From: Flavobacterium sp. MFBS3-15
GTDB lineage: Bacteria; Bacteroidota; Bacteroidia; Flavobacteriales; Flavobacteriaceae
DNA: 64,000 nt
Direction: 5' to 3'
Assembly: GCF_026107645.2 (NCBI RefSeq)
Contig: NZ_JAPCHV010000017.1
Location: 1 to 64,000, forward strand
Numbering within the stretch: the first letter of the stretch is position 1; every line of letters starts with the position of its first letter. The notes beneath the pieces were generated by a model, which made no database searches, was not told where the DNA came from, and saw only the letters and a list, made by a program, of their open reading frames with translations. The translations under genes were made by a program, and so were the position numbers. Below are positions 8,367 to 18,211 of the stretch, piece by piece.

Positions 8367-9131
8367 ATGTCTTTATTTTCCGACAACATCAGGTTCCTGA
8401 GGATCCAAAAGAACATTTCCCAGGAAAAGCTTGCCTCAGCGCTGCTAATCGCGCGTGCACGTTATGTAAAGTATGAGTCCGGGACTTCTGAAGCCCCCTA
8501 TGATATACTGAAACGCATCTCCAAATTTTACCATGTGAGCATCGACCTGCTGCTGAATGTCGACCTGCGCAAGATCGATATGGATGGGCTGCTGAAACTT
8601 GAGGACAACCGCATATTGTTACCTATTACCATAGACGCGGGCGGGGAAAATACGATAGAGATCATACCCCAGAAAGCTAAGGCGGGCTACCTGAATGGGT
8701 ATAGTGACCCCGAATTCATCGAAGGGTTGCAGCAAATATCATTGCCTTTCCTTAAAAACGGAAAGTTCAGGGCTTTTCCCGTGTCCGGGGACTCCATGCC
8801 GCCCCACAGGGATGGCTCCTTCATTATCGGAAAGTATGTGGAAAGCCTTGGGGAAGTACGCGATGGCAGGACCTACATCCTTTTAACTAAAAACGAGGGC
8901 ATTGTATACAAACGCCTGAATAAGAACGGCAAGAACAGCCTGGTACTGAGCTCCGACAATTCCTTCTACGAGCCGTATTCGGTCAGGGCTTCCGATGTAT
9001 TGGAAATATGGGAATATGCCTGCAGCATCGCGACCAATGAATTTGAGCCGGACAGCCTGGAGCCGCAAAGCATCCGCGATATGTTTAACAGCCTCCGTAA
9101 TGAGATAAAAGCTTTGAAGCATTTACAATAA
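8367..9131 (+). CDS. XRE-S24 self-cleaving repressor (LexA/UmuD-like)
   Basis: This 254-residue regulator has an XRE-type helix-turn-helix at about residues 5-62 and an S24 peptidase domain behind it. The parts needed for autoproteolysis are all present: an Ala106-Gly107 cleavage pair (KAKAGYL), the nucleophile Ser143 in SGDSMPP, and the general base Lys182 in VYKRLNK. The C-terminal tail (about 225-254) is an added helical segment. It is divergent from the dinB-dnaE-alkB operon and shares its operator region. Expected role: repress the damage cassette and itself until RecA-stimulated cleavage. Whether RecA is the trigger is inference from the family. Confidence 0.9.
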   Translation: MSLFSDNIRFLRIQKNISQEKLASALLIARARYVKYESGTSEAPYDILKRISKFYHVSIDLLLNVDLRKIDMDGLLKLEDNRILLPITIDAGGENTIEIIPQKAKAGYLNGYSDPEFIEGLQQISLPFLKNGKFRAFPVSGDSMPPHRDGSFIIGKYVESLGEVRDGRTYILLTKNEGIVYKRLNKNGKNSLVLSSDNSFYEPYSVRASDVLEIWEYACSIATNEFEPDSLEPQSIRDMFNSLRNEIKALKHLQ

Positions 9132-9139
9132 TCAGATTG

Positions 9140-9385
9140 ATGACTACAACTATACGCTTAAGGATACCAAAGGATATTGATACCGCTACCGAACGAAAAA
9201 TACGCAAGCTTAAGGGAAGCCTCATTGCACAGTCTTTCACCGATATCATCCATTTTGATGATGATGGGGAAGATTTTTATATCCATTATTTTACCACGCC
9301 TTCCATAAAAAAGAATGATGTCATTACTTTTATCTCTTCATTTCTAATCGAGGAAGCACTTACTGACGTTGCGACGATCCTGTAA
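9140..9385 (+). CDS. Small hypothetical protein, 81 residues
   Basis: An acidic/basic mixed protein starting MTTTIRLRIPKD, beginning 8 bp after the repressor stop, so the two are probably co-transcribed. ATG at 9140 is preferred to the TTG three bases before it. No membrane segment, signal peptide or known family is seen. A DNA-damage role is possible only by position. Confidence 0.55.
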   Translation: MTTTIRLRIPKDIDTATERKIRKLKGSLIAQSFTDIIHFDDDGEDFYIHYFTTPSIKKNDVITFISSFLIEEALTDVATIL

Positions 9386-9514
9386 ATCTTACTATGATGG
9401 CATAAGCAGTATTACTTTTTAAATGACTGTTTATGAGTGATTTTGGCTTGTTTTGGCGCAGTAATTTCACGCTCGTAGCACTTACCTTGCATATAATAAA
9501 AATATGCCGGGAAG

Positions 9515-11017
9515 ATGAAAGCTTCGCTTAAACAAAATATTATAATAGCTGTTTGCCTGCTCTATACACTGCTCTTCATTTATGCAGCCACTTCAAAATT
9601 ACTGGACTTCAGCAACTTTCAGGTTCAGATTGCCCAATCCCCTTTATTAAGTGCCTATGCCGGTATTGTCGCACCAGCTGTTATACTGGTTGAGTACGGT
9701 ATTGTTTTTCTACTTTGGAAACCTGCGTTGAGAAAAATTGGGCTTTACCTGGCGCTGGGGTTGATGAGCGCATTCACCATTTACATTTACCTTATACTGA
9801 ATTATAGCGACTTTATTCCTTGCTCCTGCGGAGGGATACTGGAGAAAATGGGATGGACCGAACATTTTATATTCAACATCGTGTTTGTAGTGTTGGCGCT
9901 GGCTGCTCTGCTACTAAGCCCGACGCCCGGCCATAAGCAATCGTGGAGGACCATACTGTTCCCATTACTTAGTGTACTTACCGGTACCTGCTTAGTAGTT
10001 GTACTGTTTCTTTCTTCAGAACATATCATAAAACGAGAAAATAATTTTACCCGCCGGTTTTTACAGCACCCGGTGCTGGAGGATAAAATTTATGACCTTA
10101 AATTTAACTCTTACTATTTTGCGGGAAGCCATGAGGGGAAGATATACCTTGGTAATTATACGGCGCCTAACATCCTTACCATCATTGACAGTTCCTTTAC
10201 CCGGACACATAGCAGGACTATTAAGCTTGATGTATCCCGGCAACCTTTCCGTTCCGCAAAAATAAAAGTGGAATATCCGTACTTCTTTGTGTATGACGGA
10301 AGCCTACCCGTAGTCTTTAAAGGCCTGTTGGATACTATGGAAGCAAAAAAGACGGCTATGGATACTTACTTTAGCCAACTGGAAATAATTACGCCCAATT
10401 ACTTCGCATTTAAGACACTCAGCAACCGTGAAAAAACCAATATACTGGGGACGGTAGCTTTAAAAGAGGTGCCTGATGTTTCACTTCATTACGACCTTTT
10501 GGAGAAACAGGCTCACGGGATTTTCGACACCGATGGTCTGTTGTTACGCGACAGCAGCAGGGATGAACTGATTTACGGTTACTTCTACCGGAATGAATTC
10601 CTGGTTATGGACCGGAGCCTGAAGCTTATACGCAGACTTAATACCATTGATACTGTCTCCCGGGCACAGGTAAAGGTAAGGCAGCTGCCTGACGGCACCT
10701 ATAAGATGGAAGCGCCGCCCTTACAGGTAAATAAGAACATGACCGCTTACAACCAGGTTTTACTGATTCAGTCCAACCTTATTGGGAGGTATGAATCGCG
10801 TGAAATATGGGAGAACGCCTCAATAGTGGATATGTATGCCACTGATGAACAACGCTATTTGGGTAGTTTTTTTATAAATGACCGCGGTAAAAATAAAATG
10901 GCCCAGATGCTTTTGACGGATAGGTATTTTTACGCCTTGTCCGGCAATGAAATACTTCGTTACCGGTTGCGCAACGATATTGGGGTATTTCAGAGGGGGA
11001 AGCCGAAAAACCAATAG
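9515..11017 (+). CDS. MauE/DoxX-like membrane protein with long C-terminal domain
   Basis: The first 160 residues form four to five membrane helices and resemble the MauE family (redox/disulfide-associated membrane proteins): YAATSKLLDF, a Cys pair in the FIPCSCGG motif between helices, then GWTEHFIFN. A further helix near 145-165 leads into about 330 residues outside the membrane that look beta-rich and have no recognised family. It is followed 29 bp later by a cysteine-containing exported DUF6520 peptide. A role in oxidative folding or export of that peptide is inference. Fusion of the long extra-membrane part to a MauE core is common in Bacteroidetes. Confidence 0.75.
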   Translation: MKASLKQNIIIAVCLLYTLLFIYAATSKLLDFSNFQVQIAQSPLLSAYAGIVAPAVILVEYGIVFLLWKPALRKIGLYLALGLMSAFTIYIYLILNYSDFIPCSCGGILEKMGWTEHFIFNIVFVVLALAALLLSPTPGHKQSWRTILFPLLSVLTGTCLVVVLFLSSEHIIKRENNFTRRFLQHPVLEDKIYDLKFNSYYFAGSHEGKIYLGNYTAPNILTIIDSSFTRTHSRTIKLDVSRQPFRSAKIKVEYPYFFVYDGSLPVVFKGLLDTMEAKKTAMDTYFSQLEIITPNYFAFKTLSNREKTNILGTVALKEVPDVSLHYDLLEKQAHGIFDTDGLLLRDSSRDELIYGYFYRNEFLVMDRSLKLIRRLNTIDTVSRAQVKVRQLPDGTYKMEAPPLQVNKNMTAYNQVLLIQSNLIGRYESREIWENASIVDMYATDEQRYLGSFFINDRGKNKMAQMLLTDRYFYALSGNEILRYRLRNDIGVFQRGKPKNQ

Positions 11018-11046
11018 AGTAGGCAGAATAATTAAATTTTACGATC

Positions 11047-11325
11047 ATGAAAACGCTAAGAGGATTTCTTTTACCGGCTGTAATCATTACAGCAGGCGTG
11101 GGCGCGGCCTTCGCCACAAGTAAACCTGCTAATACAGCAGCAGTACCGGAAACAGGCTATTATTTTGATAATACTGCCCCGATGGTCAAATGTATCAGTA
11201 CTTCAGTACAGTGTGAACCTGCCGGGAGTACACTCTGCACCTGGAGGGATGCCAACAATGTGAACCACAACCTTCGGAAAAAGGTGAATGATGCAACCTG
11301 CGGCTTACCGCTATACAAGATTTAA
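11047..11325 (+). CDS. DUF6520 family exported peptide
   Basis: A 92-residue small protein with a clear signal peptide (MKTLRGFLLPAVIITAGVGA, cleavage expected near AFA) and four cysteines in the mature part (KCIST, QCEP, LCTW, TCGL). This matches the Bacteroidetes DUF6520 family, whose function is unknown. It follows the MauE-like gene closely and ends before a bidirectional terminator. The even cysteine number fits two disulfides, which the upstream MauE-like protein might help form; that link is inference. Confidence 0.75.
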   Translation: MKTLRGFLLPAVIITAGVGAAFATSKPANTAAVPETGYYFDNTAPMVKCISTSVQCEPAGSTLCTWRDANNVNHNLRKKVNDATCGLPLYKI

Positions 11326-11334
11326 CAAAAAAAG

Positions 11335-11357
11335 AAAAGGGAGTTATGCTCCCTTTT
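11335..11357. terminator. Bidirectional terminator between convergent genes
   Basis: Perfect hairpin AAAAGGGAG / CTCCCTTTT with a five-base loop. The S9 peptidase stop codon lies in the loop. It serves both the DUF6520 gene (+) and the peptidase operon (-). Confidence 0.85.
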
Positions 11358-13824
11358 CCATTTCTTTTTTGATCCACTCAATATCCTGCTTTCCTTTCAG
11401 GTGGTAGTCAAACCAATCCATAATGCGGACCGATAAATCCTTACTTGCCTGCGGGTTTACCAGCGCATGGCCCTCCCCAGGATAAAAAAGCGCAATAGCT
11501 TTTTTGCCGTTCCTGCGCAAGGCATTGTAGAAGGTGCGGGTTTCTTCCCACTTTACATTCTCATCCTCAAGCCCCGTCCACAGCAGTATGGGCGTTGTTA
11601 TTTTATCCACCTCATACAGGGGATTATTTTTGTAGTATATTTCCTTGTTTTCAGTGAAAGCACCATTCATATAAAACTGATGGGTTTCATAGCGCCAATA
11701 GGATGGCCGTACAAAGTTGATGTTAAAGCTATGGTAGTTATGTATAATATCGATATTGCCGCATCCGGAAACATAGGCCGAAAAACGTTTGGATTGGGTG
11801 GCAATAAAGTTGGCCTCATAACCACCGAAGGAATGCCCTATCAGGCCAATCTTTTGCCTGTTTATTGCTGAAACAGATCCGAGCGCATCCAACGCATTGT
11901 TAACACACTGTAGCGCCCCAAAACCCGCCCCGTCATCTCCCGCGGTAATATCAGGAAAGAAAACAAAGTACCCGTTTTCGATGAGTGCACGCGTGTTAAA
12001 CCCTTCGGAATCGCTAAAGGACAGTAACAGGTAGGTGTGCTTACGGTATCCCTCTAACTGATAGATATATACGACCATCGGATAGCTTTGGTCCGGGTCA
12101 TACCCTGCGGGATAAAATAATGTGCCTTCTATCATGTTTCCTTTACTGTCGGGATACTGAACAATTTCCCGTTGTAAGCGGCCAGCACCAACATCGCGCC
12201 AGTCATTACAGTACACCCTTTGGGATTTGTTTTCCCTTTTATACACCAGCCTTGGCGGGAGGTTAAAATTTTGTTCAAGGTAGGCGATATTGTTGAGCTG
12301 CGTATCAAACTTTATATTGGTGATCAGGTTTTCGGTCGGTGCTACCAGAACCTTCAATTTACCGTTATGGTATTTAGCATAGGAGGTAACTCTAGCCCTG
12401 TCTTCAGTTAGTTTTAAGAGCAGCCCGCTTTGCGTGCCTACCGTATTCTGGTAAAAATTGTAATTGGTGAGCCAGGTGTTTTCTCCATTTACAATCGATA
12501 CCGTCAGCCCTTCCTTGGTAATCAGCTTCGAAAGCACTGATTTTTGAATCTGGTACGACCACAGACCGCCATCGCCTCCAAAGTAGATGGTAGTTTCATC
12601 TTCTGTAAAGAAAGGCACCTTTAGGGACTGATTTCCAAAAATTGTTTGTTTGCCAGCTGCCAAATCATAAAGTGTCCATTGCCCGTCCTTAGGCGCCAAA
12701 ACATAGTTTCCCTTACCTGACACATAAATCTCCGGAGAAAAAATATCAACAGGCCTGCATGTATCGGTTTGACAGACATTAAGTTCGATATCGGGCGCAT
12801 TGGCAATATACTTATTAAGCAGGAAGCGGTTATAAGCAAGTATGTTTTCAGTGCTTCCGGTATTCAATACCGTATATTCCTTATCGCTTGCCAATTCTCT
12901 GATTGCCTTTTTTTGGGGTTCCCAAAGGTAATAGCGCTCTTTGCCGCGATGTTCGTATTTATTTTCAAGGTCCCGGTCATTGGTGTACCAGATATCGACA
13001 ACCTCCTCCGCTTTTTCCTCCTTTGACCATAACTTGAGGAAATAAGTGCCTTCAGAAGCTGTCTTTTGAACATAAGCGGCATCGAAAGCTACCGGTATAA
13101 TATCGCTGAGTACATATTGCTTACCTTCTGAAAGGCAATACAAAAAAGGTTGTCCCCCAACTGTCCGCTCAAAAACCAAGAGTTCCGAATCCTGATATCC
13201 CGGTACTACATACTGTATACTTTTTGTTGTCGCATGCACCGGAACAGCCCCCTTGCGGTCCAGTAGGAATATATTTGATACTGTATCACCTTCCGCTTTA
13301 CCAACCACTACAACCCTGCCTTCGGACAACAAATCGTATTGTATCACATGATCGATAGATCCCAACGCCTTCCCGTTACGGTCATATAGTTCCAGCCTAT
13401 CCTGCTTTTCCTTGCCGTACCGGATAACGAAAATTCCGTCTTTCCCTACCGCTTTTACTTCCATGGCATTGTCAAAAAAAAGGCTGCGGTGCCTCTTCAT
13501 ATCCCACAGTTCTGCCTTACCATCTGTTGGTGGCAGCAGCATCAGGCCTGATCCCAAAAAAAAGTATTGTCCCAGGACCGCCTTTTTCCCAAGGGCTTTA
13601 CTACTGCCGGTACCAAATACTACCAGCGTGTCCTGGTTTTGTTCGTAAGCGATCCGCGCGGCGCAATGCTCCCCATCAGGGCTCAATTGAGGGGAATCAA
13701 ACCAGTTGAACTTTTCCGAAAGCGCTATCGCATCCTGATAACGCCCTTGAGCCACCATGCCCTGTATGCCGAAAAGGACAAGGGCAGCTGCCAATACTAA
13801 CTTTATCCTATCAATAGTTTTCAT
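11344..13824 (-). CDS. S9 family prolyl-oligopeptidase-like secreted peptidase
   Basis: An exported serine peptidase of about 826 residues. The start is placed at ATG 13824 (MKTIDRIKLVLAAALVLFG), which gives a signal peptide ending at MVAQG; a frame open to 13860 lacks one at its N-terminus. The middle (about 40-530) is a beta-propeller-like region; the C-terminal alpha/beta hydrolase domain carries the nucleophile in GHSFGGYE (about residue 664), an aspartate in TGLEDENVKW and histidine in GEGHALV. It is the last gene of the susC-susD operon, overlapping susD by 14 bp, which suggests that the importer takes up peptides cut by this enzyme. Confidence 0.9.
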   Translation of the reverse strand: MKTIDRIKLVLAAALVLFGIQGMVAQGRYQDAIALSEKFNWFDSPQLSPDGEHCAARIAYEQNQDTLVVFGTGSSKALGKKAVLGQYFFLGSGLMLLPPTDGKAELWDMKRHRSLFFDNAMEVKAVGKDGIFVIRYGKEKQDRLELYDRNGKALGSIDHVIQYDLLSEGRVVVVGKAEGDTVSNIFLLDRKGAVPVHATTKSIQYVVPGYQDSELLVFERTVGGQPFLYCLSEGKQYVLSDIIPVAFDAAYVQKTASEGTYFLKLWSKEEKAEEVVDIWYTNDRDLENKYEHRGKERYYLWEPQKKAIRELASDKEYTVLNTGSTENILAYNRFLLNKYIANAPDIELNVCQTDTCRPVDIFSPEIYVSGKGNYVLAPKDGQWTLYDLAAGKQTIFGNQSLKVPFFTEDETTIYFGGDGGLWSYQIQKSVLSKLITKEGLTVSIVNGENTWLTNYNFYQNTVGTQSGLLLKLTEDRARVTSYAKYHNGKLKVLVAPTENLITNIKFDTQLNNIAYLEQNFNLPPRLVYKRENKSQRVYCNDWRDVGAGRLQREIVQYPDSKGNMIEGTLFYPAGYDPDQSYPMVVYIYQLEGYRKHTYLLLSFSDSEGFNTRALIENGYFVFFPDITAGDDGAGFGALQCVNNALDALGSVSAINRQKIGLIGHSFGGYEANFIATQSKRFSAYVSGCGNIDIIHNYHSFNINFVRPSYWRYETHQFYMNGAFTENKEIYYKNNPLYEVDKITTPILLWTGLEDENVKWEETRTFYNALRRNGKKAIALFYPGEGHALVNPQASKDLSVRIMDWFDYHLKGKQDIEWIKKEMEKGA

Positions 13825-15187
13825 TTTGTGGTGCAAGGTTTGGGTTAAGAAGCAATTCATTCTGAGGGTACGGCCATACGCTTTTATGGGGCTCCCAGTT
13901 AGGCTTTACCATACTAAGCTGTCCAAGCCTGCCGTTCCTTTTGAGATCGGTGAAACGGATGCCCTGTTCGGTAAAGAATTCACACCTTTTCTCCTGTAGT
14001 ATGGCATCGAGCAATGCTGTGGGATTTGCTGGCTCCAGCGCCGTAAGCCCTGCACGGAGCCTTGTGGCGTTCAGGTAGGGTAGCGCATCACTGACCCGGT
14101 TTTGCATTGCCAGGGCTTCCGCCAATAACAGGTACACTTCTTCCAGCCTGAAGACAACGGAGTATTCGGTCGTGTTGCTGCCGGAGAGGTTCTTGTATTT
14201 GAAAGGGCGGTAATACTGCTGCCCGCCAACGGTAACATCTGCCACCCAAAGGCTCCGCCTGAGGTCACCCGGCTCAAAGGCAGCAATAAGGTTTTCCGAT
14301 AAAGCATAGGCCGATGGCGGCGCGTTATCGAAATAGTAGAAGGATGCCTCCTGAGTGGAGTCGCCGGTGTATTGCGGCTTTATCTGCCACAGGATATGGC
14401 TGCCGGTATAGTTGAATACCTGGTTGATGTCCGGTTGGAATTGATAGTCGGGGGATTGCAGTATCTGAAGTGCAACTTGCTCGGCTTCACTATAGCGCTG
14501 TTGCGACATATATACTTTGAGCAGTACCACCTCTGCTACTTTACGGTTCGGGTAAATCCGTGACGCGTCACGATAAGCATCGGTTAATAACCCTATCGCA
14601 TGGCTTAGGTCCGCTTCGAGGTTTGACAATACCGCTGCCGAGGCGGTTTTAGTCAGTGAGCGGTTAAGTTCATAGTCCGTTGACCTCGTGTAGGGAACGG
14701 CGCCGAAGAGCTGCTGTAAATTAAAATACAGCATCGAACGTACGGTCAGTGCTTCCCCGATCACCTGATCCCGGTCCGCCTGGGATAGCCCTACAGCGTT
14801 TTCAGCACCGGCAATAATCGCATTGGCAGCGTATATCTGGCGGTACGTGTTGTTCCACACCGTTTGTATTACACTGTTAGTAGGCAACTGTGTATTTGAT
14901 GCAATGGCTTCATAGCCGTTAAGGTCGTTGAAGTAACAATCCAGTTCATCTGCATAAGAACCCAGTAAGGCACCCGTGCCAAAATTGTTGCCGGAGAGCA
15001 GAGACTGCGTGCGCAGGTCGCTGTACAGGCCGGACAGGGCGGCATAGGCCGTTTGGGCATCTGCGAAGACCTGCTGCGTCCCCAATTGGTTGTTTGACAT
15101 ATCCACCTCAACCATTTCCTCACATGATGCCGTGCCAAGCAGCAGGCAGGTTAGTAATAGTTTTATAGTAGTCTTCATCTGTATCAT
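13811..15187 (-). CDS. susD: SusD/RagB family outer-membrane nutrient-binding lipoprotein
   Basis: A 458-residue SusD-like lipoprotein. After MIQMKTTIKLLLTCLL comes the lipobox LLGTASC, so the mature protein should be lipidated on the cysteine; Met4 is an equally good start. The helical TPR-like body and C-terminal pattern (FTEQGIRFTDLKRNGRL, ending in PQNENY) fit the RagB/SusD family. It begins 3 bp after the susC stop and overlaps the peptidase gene, so the three are one operon. The expected role is to lid the SusC pore and bind substrate, probably peptides or glycopeptides given the neighbouring peptidase. Confidence 0.92.
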   Translation of the reverse strand: MIQMKTTIKLLLTCLLLGTASCEEMVEVDMSNNQLGTQQVFADAQTAYAALSGLYSDLRTQSLLSGNNFGTGALLGSYADELDCYFNDLNGYEAIASNTQLPTNSVIQTVWNNTYRQIYAANAIIAGAENAVGLSQADRDQVIGEALTVRSMLYFNLQQLFGAVPYTRSTDYELNRSLTKTASAAVLSNLEADLSHAIGLLTDAYRDASRIYPNRKVAEVVLLKVYMSQQRYSEAEQVALQILQSPDYQFQPDINQVFNYTGSHILWQIKPQYTGDSTQEASFYYFDNAPPSAYALSENLIAAFEPGDLRRSLWVADVTVGGQQYYRPFKYKNLSGSNTTEYSVVFRLEEVYLLLAEALAMQNRVSDALPYLNATRLRAGLTALEPANPTALLDAILQEKRCEFFTEQGIRFTDLKRNGRLGQLSMVKPNWEPHKSVWPYPQNELLLNPNLAPQNENY

Positions 15188-15190
15188 TGT

Positions 15191-18100
15191 TTAAAAATTT
15201 AATTGTACACCGAAAGAAACGGTCTTGAGCGGGGGGACAAAACCGAGTTGCGTAAACTCAGGATCCAGCCCGAAGTATTTTGTAAAAGTCAGCAGGTTCT
15301 GCCCCTGAAGGTACAGTACAGCATCACTGACAAAACCGTTCACCGGCAGCCTGTAACTCAGCTGTATGTTCTTAAGGCGGATAAACGAAGCATCACTCAC
15401 TGCCGCTGTACTTTCCATGAAATAGCCGTGCAGCTGGTTCTTTACAGGATCTGCGCCCGAGGTATAAGGCATGTAGATACCCGAAGGGTTTTCGGGTGAC
15501 CAGACATTACCCACTTCGACTGGCTGGTTGTTCATACTACCCGGAGTGGGCATCATACTGTTATAATTCCACTGTCTTTGTTTTACGAACTGAAAAAGGA
15601 AAGCAAGGTTCCAGTTCTTATAAGACAGGTTATTGGAGAAGCCGCCAAAGTACCGGACACCAACATTTTCGGTAACTGTGTTGTCATCGGGAGCGGTAAT
15701 TGTCCCATCTCCATTCTGGTCGGTAAACCGGTAGAGGCCTGTCTGCGGGTCAATGCCTTCAAAATTGTATAGCTTCACAATGGAGACCGGCTGCCCGATC
15801 ACATAGCGGTTGGCATAGGTCGATCCTTCCAGCCCGGGGAAGGCTATTAGTTTATTCCGGGGAATACTTAGGTTGACCGAAGTCTGCCACCTGAACGCAG
15901 CCGAGCGGAGTGCGTCAAAGGAAGCCTCAATTTCCCAACCTGTATTTTCCACTGTTGCCGGCAGGTTCGCCAGTATTGTTGCAAAGCCTGTTGTACCCGG
16001 CAGCGGGATCCCGACCAGCTGGTTTCCGGAGCGGTTGCGGTACCATGCCAGCGATACATTCAGGCGGTCCTCCCAAAGGCCAAGTTCCAGCGCAGCCTCC
16101 AGCTTGGTTGTCTTTTCCCAACTGAAATTAGGGTTGTATAGCCGCGAGGGCAAAAGCCCTGTATAATTCCCGTAGAGGTTTGGGGAAACCTGATAGGTGT
16201 CCAGGTATTGATAGTCCCCGATCTGGTCAGAACCTGTAGTGCCGTAGCTGCCCCTAATCTTACCATGGCTCAGCCAGGAAGAACCTTCAAAGAAGCCTTC
16301 CCTTGAGAAAAGCCATGCGGCGCCAACCGCACCGAAATTTGCAAAACGGTTGTCAGGGCCAAAGCGGCTCGAACCGTCCCGCCTTCCGGTAATGTTCAGG
16401 ATGTATTTTTGCCTGAACTTGTAATTGACCCTTCCAAACACCGCGGCATATTTATACTCGGTACGGCTGTCCTGTGATACGACCTGCGTGGTTGCGGCAG
16501 AAAGGTTGCTAAGCAGGGCATTACTCTGAAAGCCGTACCCTTCTGCATTCAACACATCGCTCGTGGTTTGCTGGAATGTACTTCCGATAAGGAATTCAAT
16601 AGCATGATCCCCAATACCCAAATCGTACTGCAATTGCGGTTCCAGCAAGTAGGAAAACCTGTTTTGGGTGCCTTTAAAAGCCATCGAGTTGGCAGATGTC
16701 AAGCCATATGCGGGGTTGTACATCGTATGCGGCCTGAGGGACTTTTCAGAAAAAGCCAAGTAGTTTATGCCCCCGTTTAATTTAAGCTGTAGTGCAGGCA
16801 GCAGTTTATAGGACAGGTTAAGGTTTGTATTGAAACCTTTACTTTCATAGGAATACTTGCTCTCAAAAGCAGCGACAGGATTGGTAAACGTATTGTCCTC
16901 CCAGTTGAGCGACCCATCCTGACTGTACAGCTGGGGCGCATTGGGGCTAAGGTATAATGCCTGACGGGTAAAGTCATCATTGACCACATTGTTGCTCTGC
17001 GCGGCAAATAACCCGGAGAGGTTCATGCGGAATTTGTTGTCTGTCGAGTGATGCCGTATGTTGGTGGAAAGGTTACTGGTCCTGTACTTGAAATCATCTG
17101 AAAAGACAGTGGTTTGCTCATTGTGGCTGCCACTTACTATAAACCCGGTATTCTCGCTGCCCCCATTTATGGAGAGCTGCAATGACGAAGTACTGGCGGT
17201 CCTTCCAATGAGTTCCTTTTGCCAGTCGGTATTACGCTCCTGGCTCCATGTGCCATTTACATCGTAGGCATAATCCGGAATTTCGGTGATATTATCATTG
17301 GCAAAGGCACTACGCCGCATTTCGAGGTACTGCCGAGTATCCATCATGTCCATATGCGAGGCCACGCTGCTTATGCCGTAGCTTGAATTCACGCTAAAGG
17401 AGGTTTTGCCTGCTTTCCCTCTTTTTGTGGTGATGAGCACCACGCCGTTACCGCCACGTGACCCGTAAATGGCCGTAGCATCGGCATCTTTGAGTACCTC
17501 GATGCTTTCAATATCATTGGGGTTGATGGCATTCAGGGGATTGACGGCTCCTCCCGGCAGGACGGCTCCTGCCAGTGTTGAGGCATTTTGTTCTGCAATA
17601 GGCACCCCGTCAATAATATAGAGCGGCGCGTTGCCATCTGTCCGCAGGCTGTTTGTTCCCCTTATCCTTATGGTATAGCCACCGCCGGGGGTTCCCGAAT
17701 TCTGGGTAATGTTGACACCTGCCATGCGGCCCTGCACCGCGGCAAGCACGTTGGTCACAGGCTGGTTTTGTATTTCCCTGGCTGTTACTCTTGCAATACT
17801 GCCCGTGCTTTCTTTTTTGGTTACATTATAGTAACCGGCATTGATGGTTACCTCCTCAAGCTGTAAAGCATCTTCCTCAAGGGTAATGTTTACAGTACTC
17901 TGCGAGCCGACAATTACCTCAACAGTTTTAAAGCCCGTGAACGAAAATACCAATACATCACCGGCACTCGCGGCAATGTAATAGTTACCGTCAGGATCAG
18001 TGGCTACCGAGCGTGTTGTCCCTTTGACGACAATTATCGCACCCGGCAAGGGACCTGAGCCATCGGAGACGGTACCTGAAATGGTTTGCTGAAAATAGGC

Positions 18101-18211
18101 TCCGGAAATTGGTGAAGCATGTGCCCGGGCTAAGGCACTGATTGGCAGGGTAGCTAAAACAAGAGAATAGAAAAGCACCCTTAGCCCTTTGTTTGCTGAA
18201 ATAAATTTCAT
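15191..18211 (-). CDS. susC: SusC/RagA family TonB-dependent transporter
   Basis: A 1006-residue outer-membrane transporter. A signal peptide (about 1-29) is followed by a carboxypeptidase-regulatory-like domain (about 42-118, ISGTVSDGSGPLPGA), then the plug (IQNQPVTNVLAAVQGRMAGV, IRGTNSL, PLYIIDGVP, VLKDADATAIYGSRGGNGVV) and a beta barrel ending in VSFGVQLNF with the terminal aromatic residue expected for outer-membrane insertion. It heads the susC-susD-S9 peptidase operon. A strong promoter match lies about 470 bp upstream (see leader). Confidence 0.95.
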   Translation of the reverse strand: MKFISANKGLRVLFYSLVLATLPISALARAHASPISGAYFQQTISGTVSDGSGPLPGAIIVVKGTTRSVATDPDGNYYIAASAGDVLVFSFTGFKTVEVIVGSQSTVNITLEEDALQLEEVTINAGYYNVTKKESTGSIARVTAREIQNQPVTNVLAAVQGRMAGVNITQNSGTPGGGYTIRIRGTNSLRTDGNAPLYIIDGVPIAEQNASTLAGAVLPGGAVNPLNAINPNDIESIEVLKDADATAIYGSRGGNGVVLITTKRGKAGKTSFSVNSSYGISSVASHMDMMDTRQYLEMRRSAFANDNITEIPDYAYDVNGTWSQERNTDWQKELIGRTASTSSLQLSINGGSENTGFIVSGSHNEQTTVFSDDFKYRTSNLSTNIRHHSTDNKFRMNLSGLFAAQSNNVVNDDFTRQALYLSPNAPQLYSQDGSLNWEDNTFTNPVAAFESKYSYESKGFNTNLNLSYKLLPALQLKLNGGINYLAFSEKSLRPHTMYNPAYGLTSANSMAFKGTQNRFSYLLEPQLQYDLGIGDHAIEFLIGSTFQQTTSDVLNAEGYGFQSNALLSNLSAATTQVVSQDSRTEYKYAAVFGRVNYKFRQKYILNITGRRDGSSRFGPDNRFANFGAVGAAWLFSREGFFEGSSWLSHGKIRGSYGTTGSDQIGDYQYLDTYQVSPNLYGNYTGLLPSRLYNPNFSWEKTTKLEAALELGLWEDRLNVSLAWYRNRSGNQLVGIPLPGTTGFATILANLPATVENTGWEIEASFDALRSAAFRWQTSVNLSIPRNKLIAFPGLEGSTYANRYVIGQPVSIVKLYNFEGIDPQTGLYRFTDQNGDGTITAPDDNTVTENVGVRYFGGFSNNLSYKNWNLAFLFQFVKQRQWNYNSMMPTPGSMNNQPVEVGNVWSPENPSGIYMPYTSGADPVKNQLHGYFMESTAAVSDASFIRLKNIQLSYRLPVNGFVSDAVLYLQGQNLLTFTKYFGLDPEFTQLGFVPPLKTVSFGVQLNF

